Positions 39,401 through 51,423 of a DNA stretch of 64,000 nucleotides are shown here, piece after piece. The notes under the pieces are model-generated. The model was not told where the DNA came from and did not search any database. It saw nothing but the letters and a program-made list of their open reading frames with translations. Positions within the stretch are counted from its first letter, which is position 1; every line of letters starts with the position of its first letter. The position numbers were made by a program, and so were the translations under genes. Source of the DNA: Cristatella mucedo (lineage: Eukaryota > Bryozoa > Phylactolaemata > Cristatellidae); contig WPIO01000292.1 in the NCBI GenBank assembly GCA_009760855.2, positions 55,701 to 119,700 of the forward strand. The letters run 5' to 3'.

Positions 39401-40715
39401 TTCAAAGATCTTCCGCGATCCGCTGCGAACTCGTGCGAAGTGTGTTATTCAAGTGCAAAATGCTTAAAGCAAGGTGCAGCACTCTGCTGCTGCCAGCCAG
39501 CACACGTTCGACAAGCAGATTTGAAGTTTCTAGATATTCCGCGATCTGCTGCGAACACGTGCAAAATGAGTTTTTCAACTGCGAAATGCTTGAAACAAGA
39601 TGTAGCACTCTGCTGTCAGCCAGTACACGCTCCGAGGAGCTTTTGAAGTTTCTGTATATTATGTGATCTGCTTTAAACTCGTGTAAAATGAGTTATTCAA
39701 GTGCGAAATACGTAAAGCAAGGTGCAGCACTCTGCTGCTCGCCAGCAAACGCTTCGACATGCAGATTTGAAGTTTCTAGATATTCCGTGATCTGCTGGGA
39801 ACACGTGCGTAATGAGTTATTCAACTGCAAAATGCTTGTTACAAGGTGCAGCACTCTGGTGCGAGCTGCCGCACGCTCCGAAAAGCAGACTTGAAGTTTA
39901 TAGATCTTCCACGATCTGCTGCGACATCGTGCGAAGTGTGTTATTCGAGTTCGAAAGGCTGACAACAAGGTGCAGCACTCTGAGGCCAGCCAGCTCACGC
40001 TCCGACGTACAGATTTGAAATTTCTAGATATTCCGCAATTTGCTGGGAAAACGTGCGAAATGAGTTATTTGAGTGCGTAATGCTTGAAACAAGGTGCAGC
40101 ACTCTACTTCCGGCAACCGCACTCTCCGAATAGCAGATTTTAAGTTTCTGGATATTCCGCGATTTGCTGCGAACTGGTGCAAAGTGATTTATTTAAGTGC
40201 GAAATGCTCTAAACAAGGTGCAGCACTCTGCTGCCAGCCAGCCCACGCTACAACGAGCAGATTTAAAGTTTCTAGATATTCCGCGATCTGATGCGAACAC
40301 GTGCAAAATGAGTTATTAAACTGCGAAATGCTTGAAACAAGGTGCAGCAATCTACTGCCAGCTTGTACACGCTCGGAGGAGCTGATTTGAAGTTTCCAGA
40401 TATTCCGCGATCTGCTGGGAATACGTGCGAAATGAGTTATTTAAGTGCGAAATGCTTGAAACAAGGTGCAGTACTCTGCTGCCAGCCAGTACACGCTCGG
40501 AGGAGCTGATTTGAAGTTTCTAGATATTCCGCGATCTGCTGCGAGCACTGTGCAAAATGAGTTATTAAACTGCGAAATGCTTGAAACAAGGTGCAGCAAT
40601 CTGCTTCCAGCTTGTACACGCTCGGAGGAGCTGATTTGAAGTTTCTAGATATTCCGCGATCTGCTGGGAATACGTGCGAAATGAGTTATTTGAGTGCGAA
40701 ATGCTTGAAACAAGG
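35099..40715. repeat. Mosaic satellite segment between the 10.4-kb blocks
   Basis: All satellite, with no gene. The first part completes block H and extends to about 36.96 kb in the same order as 24.6-26.3 kb. From about 36.97 to 38.4 kb the order follows the 20.5-23.5 kb segment, entering through a monomer with the rare GAGTTCTTTGAG reading that also occurs at about 8.95 and 12.77 kb. From about 38.5 to 40.7 kb the order follows 28.1-30.0 and 32.7-34.6 kb. A one-codon-size insertion (extra CTG in CTGCTGCTGCCAGCC) lies near 39490. Confidence 0.65.
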
Positions 40716-43700
40716 TGCAGCACTCCACTGCCAGCTACCGCACGCTCCGAAGAGCAGATTTGAAGTTTCTGGATATTTTGCGATCTGCTGCGAACTCGTG
40801 CGAAATTAGTTATTCGAGTGCGAAATGCTTGAAACAAGGTGCAGCACTCTACTGCCAGCTACCGCACGCTCCGAAGAGCAGATTTGAAGTTTCTGGATAT
40901 TTTGCGATCTGCTGTGAACTCGTGCGAAATTAGTTATTCGAGTGCGAAATGCTTGAAACAAGGGGCAGCACTCTGCTGCCAGCCAGCAAACGCTTCGACA
41001 TGCAGATTTGAAGTTTCTAGATATTCCGTGATCTGCTGCTAACTCGTGAGGAATTTGTTATTCGAGTGCCAATTCTCGAAACAAGCTGCAGCACTCTGGT
41101 GCCAGCTGCCGCACGCTCCGAAAAGCAGATTTAAAGTTTATAGATCTTCCACGATCTGCTGCGACATCGTGCGAAGTCTGTTATTCGAGTTCGAAATGCT
41201 TGAAACAAGGTGCAGCACTCTGCTGCCAGCCAGCGTACGCTTTGACATGCTGATTTGAAGTTGCTAGACATTCCGCGATCTGCTGCGAACTCGTGCGAAA
41301 TGAGTTATTCAAGTGCGAACTGCTTGAAACTGGTTGCAGCACTCTGCTGCCAGCCAGCCCACGCTCCAACGAGCAGATTTAAGGTTTCTAGATATTCCGC
41401 GATCTGCTGCGAACAGGTGCAAAATGTGTTATTCAACTGCGAAATGCTTGAAAACGAGGTGCAGCAATCTGCTACCAGCCAGTACACGCTACGAGGAGCA
41501 CATTTGAAGTTTCTAGATTTTTCGCGATCTGCTGCGAATACGTGTGAAATAAGTTATTTGAGTGCGAAATGCTTGAAACAGGTGCAGCACTCTACTGCCA
41601 GCTACAGCACGCTCGGAAGAGCAGATTTGAAGTTTCTGGATATTCCACGATCTGCTGCAAACTCGTGCGAAATTAGTTATTCAAGTGCGAAACGCTTGAA
41701 ACAAGGTGCAGCACTCTGCTGCCAGCCAGCAAACGCTTCGACATGCAGATTTGAAGTTTCTAGATATTCCGCTATATGCTGCAAACCTGTGCGAAATGAG
41801 TTATTCAACTGCGAAATGCTTGCAACAAAGTGCAGCACTCTTCTTTCAACCAGCAAACGCTTTGACATGCAGATTTGAAGTTTCTAGATGTTCAGCGATC
41901 GGCTGCGAACAGGTGCAAAATGAGTTATTTAACTGTGCAATGCTTGCAACAAGGTGCAGCACTCTTCTTTGAGCCAGCAAACGCTTTGTCATGCAGATTT
42001 GAAGTTTCTAGATGTTCAGCGATCCGCTGCGAACAGGTGCGAAATGAGTTATTTAAGTGCGAAATGCTTGAAACAAGGTGCAGCACTCTACAGCCAGCTA
42101 CCGCTCGCTGCTATGAGCAGATTTGAAGTTTCTGGATATTCCGCGATTAGCTGCGAACTAGTGCAAAATGAGTTATTCAATTGCGAAATGTTTAAAGCAA
42201 GGTGCAGCAGTCACCTGCCAGCCAGCACACGTTCGACAAGCAGATTTAAAGTTTCTAGATATTCCGCTATATGCTGCAAACTCGTGCGAAGTAAGTTATT
42301 AAATTGCGAAATGCTTAAAACAAGGTGCAGCACTCTGCTGCCCGCCAGCACACACTCCAAAGAGAAGATTAGAAGTTTCTAGATATTCCGCGATCTGCTG
42401 CGAACTCGTGCGAAATGAGTTTTTCACTTGCGAAATGCTCAAACCAATTTGCAGCACTCTGCTGCCCGCAGGCAGACACTCCAACGAGCAGATTTGAAGT
42501 TTCTAGATATTCCGCGATCTGCTGGGAACACGTGCGAAATGAGTTTTTTGAGGTCGAAATGCTTAAAACAAGGTGCAGCCTTCTGCTGCCAGCCAGCAAA
42601 CGCTTCGACATGCAGATTTAACGTTTATAGATATTCCGTGATCTGCTGCGAACTCGTGCGGAATTTGTTATTTGAGTGCCGAATCTCGAAACGAGGAGCA
42701 GCACTCTGGTGCCAGCAACCGCATGCTCCAAAAAGCAGATTTGAAGTTTCTGAATATTTCGTGATATGCTTAAAACTCGTGAAAAATGAGTTATTCAAGT
42801 GCGAAATGCTTAAAGCAAGGTGCAGCACTCTGCTGCCAGCCACCGCACGCTCCGACGAGCAGATTTAAAGTTCATAGATCTTCCGCGATCTGCTGCGAAC
42901 TCGTGAGAAGTATGTTATTCGAGTGCGAAATGCTGAAAACAAGGTGCAGTGCTCTGCTGCCAGCCAGCATACGCTCCGACAAGCAGATTTAAAGTTTCTA
43001 GATATTCCTCGATCTGCTGCGAACCCGTGCAAAATAAGTTATTTGAGTGCGTAATGCTTGAAACAAGGTGCAGCACTCTACTTCCGGCTACCGCACTCTC
43101 CGAATAGCAGATTTGAAGTTTCTGGATATTCCGCGATTTGCTGCGAACTAGTGCAAAGTGATTTATTCAAGTGCGAAATGCTCCAAACAAGGTGCAGCAC
43201 TCTGCTGCCAGCCAGCCCACGCTCCAACGAGCAGATTTAAAGTTTCTAGATATTCCGCGATCTGCTGCGAACAGGTGCAAATTGAGTTATTCAACTGCGA
43301 AATGCTTAAAACATGGTGCAGCAATCTGCTACCAGCCAGTACACGCTCCAAGGAGCAGATTTGAAGTTTCTAGATATTTCGCGATCTCCTGCGAATACGT
43401 GCGAAATGAGTTATTTGAGTGCGAAATGCTTGAAACAAAGTGCAGCACTCTAGTGCGAGCTGCCGCACGCTCGGATGAGCAGATTTGAAGTTTCTGGATA
43501 TTCCACGATTTGCTGCGAACTCGTGCGAAATTAGTTATTCAATTGCGAAATGCTTGAAACAAGGTGCAGCACTCTGCTGCCAGCTAGCAAACGCTTCGAC
43601 ATGCAGATTTGAAGTTTCTAGATATTCCGCTATATGCTGCAAACCTGTGCGAAATGAGTTTTTCAACTACGAAATGCTTGAAACAAGGTGTAGCACTCTG

Positions 43701-45190
43701 CTGCCAGCCAACGCACACTCCAACGAGCAGATTTGAAGTTTCTAGATATTCCGCGATCTGCTGCGAACAGGTGCAAAATGAGTTATTCAACTGGGAAATG
43801 CTTGCAACAAGGTGCAGCACTCTTCTTTCAGCCAGCAAACGCTTTGACATGCAGATTTGAAGTTTCTAGATGTTCTGCGATCCGCTGCGAACTTGTGCGA
43901 CATCAGTTTTTCAAGTGCGACATGCTTGAAACAAGGTGCAGCACTCTGCTGCCAGCCACCGCACGCTCCGACGAGCAGATTTGAAGTTCAAAGATCTGCC
44001 GCGATCCGCTGCGAACTCGTGTGAAGTGTGTTATTCAAGTGCAAAATGCTTAAAGCAAGGTGCAGCACTCTGCTGCCAGCCTGCACACGTTCGACAAGCA
44101 GATTTGAAGTTTCTAGATATTCCGCGATCTGCTGCGAACACGTGCAAAATGAGTTTTTCAACTGCGAAATGCTTGAAACAAGATGTAGCACTCTGCTGTC
44201 AGCCAGTACACGCTCCGAGGAGCTTTTGAAGTTTCTGTATATTATGTGATCTGCTTTAAACTCGTGTAAAATGAGTTATTCAAGTGCGAAATACGTAAAG
44301 CAAGGTGCAGCACTCTGCTGCTAGCCAGCAAACGCTTCGACATGCAGATTTGAAGTTTCTAGATATTCCGTGATCTGCTGGGAACACGTGCGTAATGAGT
44401 TATTCAACTGCAAAATGCTTGTTACAAGGTGCAGCACTCTGGTGCGAGCTGCCGCACGCTCCGAAAAGCAGACTTGAAGTTTATAGATCTTCCACGATCT
44501 GCTGCGACATCGTGCGAAGTGTGTTATTCGAGTTCGAAAGGCTGAAAACAAGGTGCAGCACTCTGATGCCAGCCAGCTCACGCTCCGACGTACAGATTTG
44601 AAATTTCTAGATATTCCGCAATTTGCTGGGAAAACGTGCGAAATGAGTTATTTGAGTGCGTAATGCTTGAAACAAGGTGCAGCACTCTACTTCCGGCAAC
44701 CTCACTCTCCGAATAGCAGATTTTAAGTTTCTGGATATTCCGCGATTTGGTGCGAACTGGTGCAAAGTGATTTATTCAAGTGCGAAATGCTCTAAACAAG
44801 GTGCAGCACTCTGCTGCCAGCCAGCCCACGCTCCAACGAGCAGATTTAAAGTTTCTAGATATTCCGCGATCTTCTGCAAACTCGTGCGAAATGAGTTATT
44901 GACTTGCGAAATGCTCAAAACAAGGTGCAGCACTCTGCTGCCAGTCAGCGCACGCTCCGACATGCAGATTTGAAGTTTCCAGATATTCCGCGATCTGCTG
45001 ACAATACGTGCGAAATGAGTTATTTAAGTGCGAAATGCTTGAAACAAGGTGCAGCACTCTACTGCCAGCTACCGCACGCTCCGAAGAGCAGATTTGAAGT
45101 TTCTGGATATTTTGCGATCTGCTGTGAACTCGTGCGAAATTAGTTATTCGAGTGCGAAATGCTTAAAACAAGGGGCAGCACTCTGCTGCC
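40715..45190. repeat. 10.4-kb-offset block, copy 2
   Basis: Partner of 30309-34780. Differences include GAAACTGGTTGC against GAAACGGGTTGC near 41327, GAAAACGAGG against GAAACGAGG near 41450, and substitution of one whole monomer at about 44.87-44.99 kb, where this copy has a GAGTTATTGACTTGCG monomer with a GTCAGCGCACGCTCCGACATGC tag. Similarity ends near 45190, after which unusually consensus-like monomers follow. Confidence 0.74.
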
Positions 45191-45213
45191 AGCCAGCACA
45201 CGCTCCGACATGC

Positions 45214-45337
45214 AGATTTGAAGTTTCTACATATTCCGCGATCTGCTGCGAACTCGTGCGAAATGTGTTATTCGAGTGCGAAATGCTTGAAACAAGGTGC
45301 AGCACTCTGCTGCCAGCCAGCGCACGCTCCGAAAAGC
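45214..45337 (+). repeat. Reference 124-bp satellite monomer
   Basis: This is a consensus-like, exactly 124-bp monomer, chosen to define the repeat phase (start at AGATTTGAAG; the next monomer starts the same way at 45338). In order it holds the AGATTTGAAGTTTCTA block, ATTCCGCGATCTGCTGCGAA, a direct repeat of GTGCGAAATG at 45256-45265 and 45276-45285, the dyad at 45299-45313, and the variable tag ending GCTCCGAAAAGC. The family consensus counted by hand is A33 T29 G31 C31, i.e. 50% GC, with 9 CpG. Many other monomers have TCTAGA (an XbaI site) where this copy has TCTACA. The choice of start base is arbitrary because the array is continuous. Confidence 0.9.
45299..45313. other. Short dyad GCAGCA-CTC-TGCTGC, recurring in most monomers
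   Basis: A perfect 6-bp inverted repeat (GCAGCA and TGCTGC) separated by CTC lies in the most conserved part of the monomer. The same 15 bp recurs in a large share of monomers. Common variants lose one arm: CTCTACTTCCGG, CTCTTCTTTC, CTCTGGTGCC, AATCTGCTAC. The sequence shows the dyad. Whether it extrudes as a hairpin or binds a protein is unknown. The same TGCTGC also occurs in GATCTGCTGCGAAC about 64 bp away in the monomer. Confidence 0.6.
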
Positions 45338-46344
45338 AGATTTAAAGTTTCTAGATATTCCGCGATCTGCTTTAAACTCGTGCAAAATGAGTTATTCAAG
45401 TGCGAAATGCTTAAAGCAAGGTGCAGCACTCTGCTGCCAGCCAGCAAACGCTTCGACATGCAGATTTGAAGTTTCTAGATATTCAGCGATTTGCTGCGAA
45501 CTCGTGCAAAATGAGTTATTCCAGTCCGAAATGCTTAAAGCAAGGTGCAGCACTCTGCTCCCAGCTAGTAAATGCTTCGACATGCAGATTTGAACTTTCT
45601 AGATATTCCGCGATCTGCTGGGAACACGTGCGAAATGAGTTTTTTGAGTGCGAAATGCTTAAAACAAGGTGCAGCCTTCTCCTGCCAGCCAGCAAACGCT
45701 TCGACATGCAGATTTAACGTTTATAGATATTCCGTGATCTGCTGCGAACTCGTGCGGAATTTGTTATTTGAGTGCCGAATCTCGAAACGAGGAGCAGCAC
45801 TCTGTTGCCAGCAACCGCATGCTCCAAAAAGCAGATTTGAAGTTTCTGAATATTTCGTGATCTGCTTAAAACTCGTGAAAAATGAGTTATTCAAGTGCGA
45901 AATGCTTAAAGCAAGGTGCAGCACTCTGATGCCAGCCACCGCACGCTCCGACGAGCAGATTTAAAGTTCATAGATCTTCCGCGATCTGCTGCGAACTCGT
46001 GAGAAGTATGTTATTCGAGTGCGAAATGCTGAAAACAAGGTGCAGTGCTCTGCTGCCAGCCAGCATACGCTCCGACAAGCAGATTTAAAGTTTCTAGATA
46101 TTCCTCGATCTGCTGCGAACCCGTGCAAAATAAGTTATTTGAGTGGGTAATGCTTGAAACAAGGTGCAGCACTCTACTTCCGGCTACCGCACTCTCCGAA
46201 TAGCAGATTTGAAATTTCTGGATATTCCGTGATCTGCTGGGAACACGTGCGAAATGAGTTTTTTGAGTGCGAAATGCTTAAAACAAGGTGCAGCCTTCTG
46301 CTGCCAGCCAGCAAACGCTTCGACATGCAGATTTAACGTTTATA

Positions 46345-49300
46345 GATATTCCGCGATTAGCTGCGAACTGGTGCAAAATAAGTTATTCAAGAGCGAAATG
46401 TTTAAAGCAAGGTGCAGCACTCACCTGCCAGCCAGCACACGTTCGACAAGCAGATTTGAAGTTTCTAGATATTCCGCTATATGCTGCAAACTCGTGCGAA
46501 GTGAGTTATTGAATTGCGAAATGCTTAAAACAAGGTGCAGCACTCTGCTGCCCGCCAGCACACACTCCAACGAGAAGATTAGAAGTTTCTAGATATTCCG
46601 CGATCTGCTGCGAACTCGTGCGAAATGAGTTTTTCACTTGCGAAATGCTCAAAACAAGTTGCAGCACTCTGCTGCCCGCCAGCAGACCCTCCAACGAGCA
46701 GATTTAAAGTTTCTGGATATTACGCGATCTGCAGCGAACTCGTGCGAAATGAGTTATTCAAGTGCGAAATGCTTAAAACAAGGTGCAGCACTCTGCTGCC
46801 AGCCACCGCAGGCTCCGACGAGCCGATTTAAAGTTCATAGATCTTCAGCGATCTGCTGCGAACTCGTGAGAAGTGTGTTATTCGAGTGCGAAATGCTGAA
46901 AACAAGGTGCAGCACTCTGTTGCCAGCCAGCATACGCTCCGACAAGCAGATTAGAAGTTTCTCGATATTCCTTGATCTGCTGCGAACACGTGCAAAATGA
47001 GTTTTTTGAGTGAGAAATGCTTGAAACGAGGTGCAGCACTCTACTTCCGGCTACCACACGCTCCGAATACTAGATTTGAAGTTTCTGGATATTCCGCGAT
47101 CTGCTGCGAACTGGTGCAAAGTAATTTATTCAAGTGCGAAATGCTTAAAGCAAGGTGCAGCACTCTGCTGCCTGCCAGCACACGTTCGACAAGCAGATTT
47201 GAAGTTTCTAGATATTCCGCGATCTGCTGCGAACACGTGCAAAATGAGTTTTTCAACTGCGAAATGCTTAAAACAAGGTGTAGCACTCTGCTGCCAGCCA
47301 GTTAACGCTCCAGAAAGCTTTTGAAGTTTCTGTATATTTCGTGATCTGCTTTTAAACTCGTGCAAAATGAGTTATTCAAGTGCGAAATGCTTAAAGCAAG
47401 GTGCAGCACTCTGCTCCCAGCTAGTAAATGCTTCGACATGCAGATTTGAAGTTTCTAGATATTCAGCGATTTGCTGCGAACTCGTGCAAAATGAGTTATT
47501 CCAGTCCGAAATGCTTAAAGCAAGGTGCAGCACTCTGCTCCCAGCTAGTAAATGCTTCGACATGCAGATTTGAAGTTTCTAGATGTTCAGCGTTCCGCTG
47601 CAAACTCGTGCGAAATGAGTTATTGAAGTGCGAACTGCTTGAAACGAGTTGCAGCACTCTGCTGCCAGCCAGCCCACGCTCCAATGAGCAGATTTAAGGT
47701 TTCTAGATATTCCGCGATCTGCTGCGAACAGGTGCAAAATGAGTTATTCAACTGCGAAATGCTTGAAACAAGGTGCAGCAATCTGCTACCAGCCAGTACA
47801 CGATACGAGGAGCAGATTTGAAGTTTCTAGATATTTCGCGATCTGCTGCGAATACGTGCGAAATAAGTTATTTGAGTGCGAAATGCTTGAAACAGGTGCA
47901 GCACTCTACTGCCAGCTACAGCACGCTCGGAAGAGCAGATTTGAAGTTTCTGGATATTCCATGATCTGCTGCGAACTCGTGCGAAATTAGTTATTCAAGT
48001 GCGAAACGCTTGAAACAAGGTGCAGCACTCTGCTGCCAGCCAGCAAACGCTTCGACATGCAGATTTGAAGTTTCTAGATATTCCGCTATATGCTGCAAAC
48101 CTGTGCGAAATGAGTTATTCAACTGCGAAATGCTTGCAACAAGGTGCAGCACTCTTCTTTCAGCCAGCAAACGCTTTGACATGCAGATTTGAAGTTTCTA
48201 GATGTTCAGCGATCCGCTGCGAACAGGTGCAAAATGAGTTATTTAACTGTGCAATGCTTGCAACAAGGTGCAGCACTCTTCTTTGAGCAAGCAAACGCTT
48301 TGACATGCAGATTTGAAGTTTCTAGATGTTCAGCGATCCGCTGCGAACAGGTGCGAAATGAGTTATTTAAGTGCGAAATGCTTGAAACAAGGTGCAGCAC
48401 TCTACAGCCAGCTACCGCTCGCTGCAATGAGCAGATTTGAAGTTTCTGGATATTCCGCGATTAGCTGCGAACTGGTGCAAAATGAGTTATTCAAGTGCGA
48501 AATGTTTAAAGCAAGGTGCAGCACTCACCTGCCAGCCCGCACGCGTTCGACAAGCAGATTTGAAGTTTCTAGATATTCCGCTATATGCTGCAAACTCGTG
48601 CGAAGTGAGTTATTGAATTGCGAAATGCTTAAAACAAGGTGCAGCACTCTGCTGCCCGCCAGCACACACTCCAACGAGAAGATTGGAAGTTTCTAGATAT
48701 TCCGCGATCTGATGCAAACTCGTGCGAAATGAGTTTTTCACTTGCGAAACGCTCAAAACAAGTTGCAGCACTCTGCTGCCCGCCAGCAGACACTCCAACG
48801 AGGAGATTTGAAGTTTCTAGATATTCCGCGATCTGCTGTGAACCCGTGCGAAATGATTTTTTTTGAGTGTCGAAATGCTTGAAACAAGGTGCAGCACTCT
48901 GCTGCCAGCCAGCAAACGCTTCGACATGCAGATTTGACGTTTATAGATATTTCGTGATCTGCTGCGAACTCGTGCGGAATTTGTTGTTTGAGTGCCGAAT
49001 CTCGAAACAAGGAGCAGCACTCTAGTGCCAGCTACGGCATGCTCCCAAATGCAGATTTGAAGTTTCTGAATATTTCGTGATCTGCTTAAAACTCGTGAAA
49101 AATGAGTTATTCAAGTGCGAAATGCTTAAAGCAAAGTGCAGCACTCTGCTGCCAGCCACCGCACGCTCCGACGAGCAGATTTAAAGTTCATAGATCTTCC
49201 GCGATCTGCTGCGAACTCGTGAAAAGTATGTTATTCGAGTGCGAAATGCTGAAAACAAGGTGCAGCACTATGCTGCCAGCCAGCATGTGCTCCGACAAGC

Positions 49301-50304
49301 AGATTTAAAGTTCCTAGATATTCCTCGATCTGCTGCGAACCCGTGCAAAATGAGTTATTTGAGTGCGTAATGCTTGAAACAAGGTGCAGCACTTTACTAC
49401 TGGCAACCGCACTCTCCGAATAGCAGATTTTAAGTTTCTGGATATTCCGCGATTTGCTGCAAACTGGTGCAAAGTGATTTATTCAAGTGCGAAATGCTCC
49501 AAAAAAGGTGCAGCGCTCTGCTGCCAGCCCGCCCACGCTCCAACGAGCAGATTTAAAGTTTCTAGATATTCCGCGATCTGCTGCGAACACGTGCAAAATG
49601 AGTTATTAAACTGCGAAATGCTTAAAACAAGGTGCAGCAATCTGCTGCCAGCTTGTACACGCTCGGAGGAGCTGATTTGAAGTTTCTAGATATTCCGCGA
49701 TCTGCTGGGAATACGTGCGAAATGAGTTATTTGAGTGCGAAATGCTTGAAACAAGGTGCGGCACTCTGCTGCCAGCCAGTTCACGCTCGGAGGAGCTGAT
49801 TTGAATTTTCTAGATATTCCGCGATCTGCTGCGAACACTGTGCAAAATGAGTTATTAAACTGCGAAATGCTTGAAAACAAGGTGCAGCAATCTGCTTCCA
49901 GCTTGTACACGCTCGGAGGAGCTGATTTGAAGTTTCTAGATATTCCGCGATCTGCTGGGAATACGTGCGAAATGAGTTATTTGAGTGCGAAATGCTTGAA
50001 ACAAGGTGCAGCACTCCACTGCCAGCTACCGCACGCTCCGAAGAGCAGATTTGAAGTTTCTGGATATTTTGCGATCTGCTGCGAACTCGTGCGAAATTAG
50101 TTATTCGAGTGCGAAATGCTTGAAACAAGGTGCAGCACTCTGCTGCCAGCCAGCAAACGCTTCGACATGCAGATTTGCAGTTTCTAGATATTCCGTGATC
50201 TGCTGCTAACTCGTGAGGAATTTGTTATTCGAGTGCCAATTCTTGAAACAAGCTGCAGCACTCTGGTGCCAGCTGCCGCACGCTCCGAAAAGCAGATTTG
50301 AAGT
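46345..50304. repeat. 5.08-kb-offset duplication, copy 1
   Basis: About 32 monomers repeated at 51423-55257, offset 5078 bp in the first part and 4953 bp after one monomer is lost in copy 2. Both copies start at CCGCGATTAGCTGCGAACTG followed by GTTATTCAAGAGCGAAATG, and end in the GCCAATTCTTGAAACAAGC monomer. Shared private variants (GAGCCGATTTAAAG near 46821, CTCTGTTGCC near 46916, GAATACTAGATTTG near 47065) confirm common descent. Two adjacent near-identical monomers with the TAGTAAATGCTTCGACATGC tag (47.4-47.57 kb) show a local single-monomer duplication. Confidence 0.82.
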
Positions 50305-51423
50305 TTCTAGATATTCCGCTATATGCTGCAAACTCGTGCGAAATGAGTTTTTCAACTACGAAATACTTGAAACAAGGTGTAGCACTCTGCTGCCAGCCAA
50401 CGCACACTCCAACGAGCAGATTTAAAGTTTCTAGATATTCCGCGATCTGCTGCGAACAGGTGCAAAATGAGTTATTCAACTGCGAAATGCTTGCAACAAG
50501 GTGCAGCACTCTTCTTTCAGCCAGCAAACGCTGTGACATGCAGATTTGAAGTTTCTAGATGTTCCGCGATCCGCTGCGAACTTGTGTGACATCAGTTTTT
50601 CAAGTGCGACATGCTTGAAACAAGGTGCCGCACTCTGCTGCCAGCCACCGCACGCTCCGACGAGCAGATTTAAAGTTCAAAGATCTTCCGCGATCCGCTG
50701 CGAACTCGTGCGAAGTGTGTTATTCAAGTGCAAAATGCTTAAAGCAAGGTGCAGCACTCTGCTGCCAGCCAGCACACGTTCGACAAGCAGATTTGAAGTT
50801 TCTAGATATTCCGCGATCTGCTGCGAACACGTGCAAAATGAGTTTTTCAACTGCGAAATGCTTGAAACAAGATGTAGCACTCTGCTGCCAGCCAGTACAC
50901 GCTCCGAGGAGCTTTTGAAGTTTCTGTATATTTTGTGATCTGCTTTAAACTCGTGTAAAATGAGTTATTAAAGTGCGAAATGCGTAAAGCAAGGTGCATC
51001 ACTCTGCTGCTAGCCAGCAAACGCTTCGACATGCAGATTTGAAGTTTCTAGATATTCCGTGATCTGCTGGGAACACGTGCGTAATGAGTTATTCAACTGC
51101 AAAATGCTTGTTACAAGGTGCAGCACTCTGGTGCGAGCTGCCACACGCTCCGAAAAGCAGACTTGAAGTGTATAGATCTTCCACGATCTGCTGCGACATC
51201 GTGCGAAGTGTGTTATTCAAGTTCGAAAGGCTGAAAACAAGGTGCAGCACTCTGATGCCAGCCAGCTCACGCTCCGACGTACAGATTTGAAATTTCTAGA
51301 TATTCCGCAATTTGCTGGGAAAACGTGCGAAATGAGTTATTTGAGTGCGTAATGCTTGAAACAAGGTGCAGCACTCTACTTCCGGCAACCGCACTCTCCG
51401 AATAGCAGATTTGAAGTTTCTGG
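50304..51423. repeat. Spacer block between the 5.08-kb copies
   Basis: About 9 monomers that are not part of the 5.08-kb copies. Their order matches 39.02-40.14 kb (offset about 11275 bp) and the related segments at 33.2-34.3 and 43.6-44.7 kb. Diagnostic readings are TTTTTCAACTACGAAAT, GTGACATCAGTTTTTC, the shortened junction GGAGCTTTTGAAG and AATGCTTGTTACAAGG. No gene is present. Confidence 0.7.

Larger units (their letters stand above)
45190..46345. repeat. Consensus-like monomer run and mosaic junction
   Basis: Several monomers at 45.19-45.47 kb are closer to the family consensus than most (tags GCTCCGACATGC, GCTCCGAAAAGC, AAACGCTTCGACATGC; body GTGCGAAATG twice). The run then enters the GAACACGTGCGAAATGAGTT / GATTTAACGTTTATAG order shared with 37.8-38.5 kb. 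No gene is present. The segment separates the 10.4-kb and 5.08-kb duplication systems. Confidence 0.6.
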
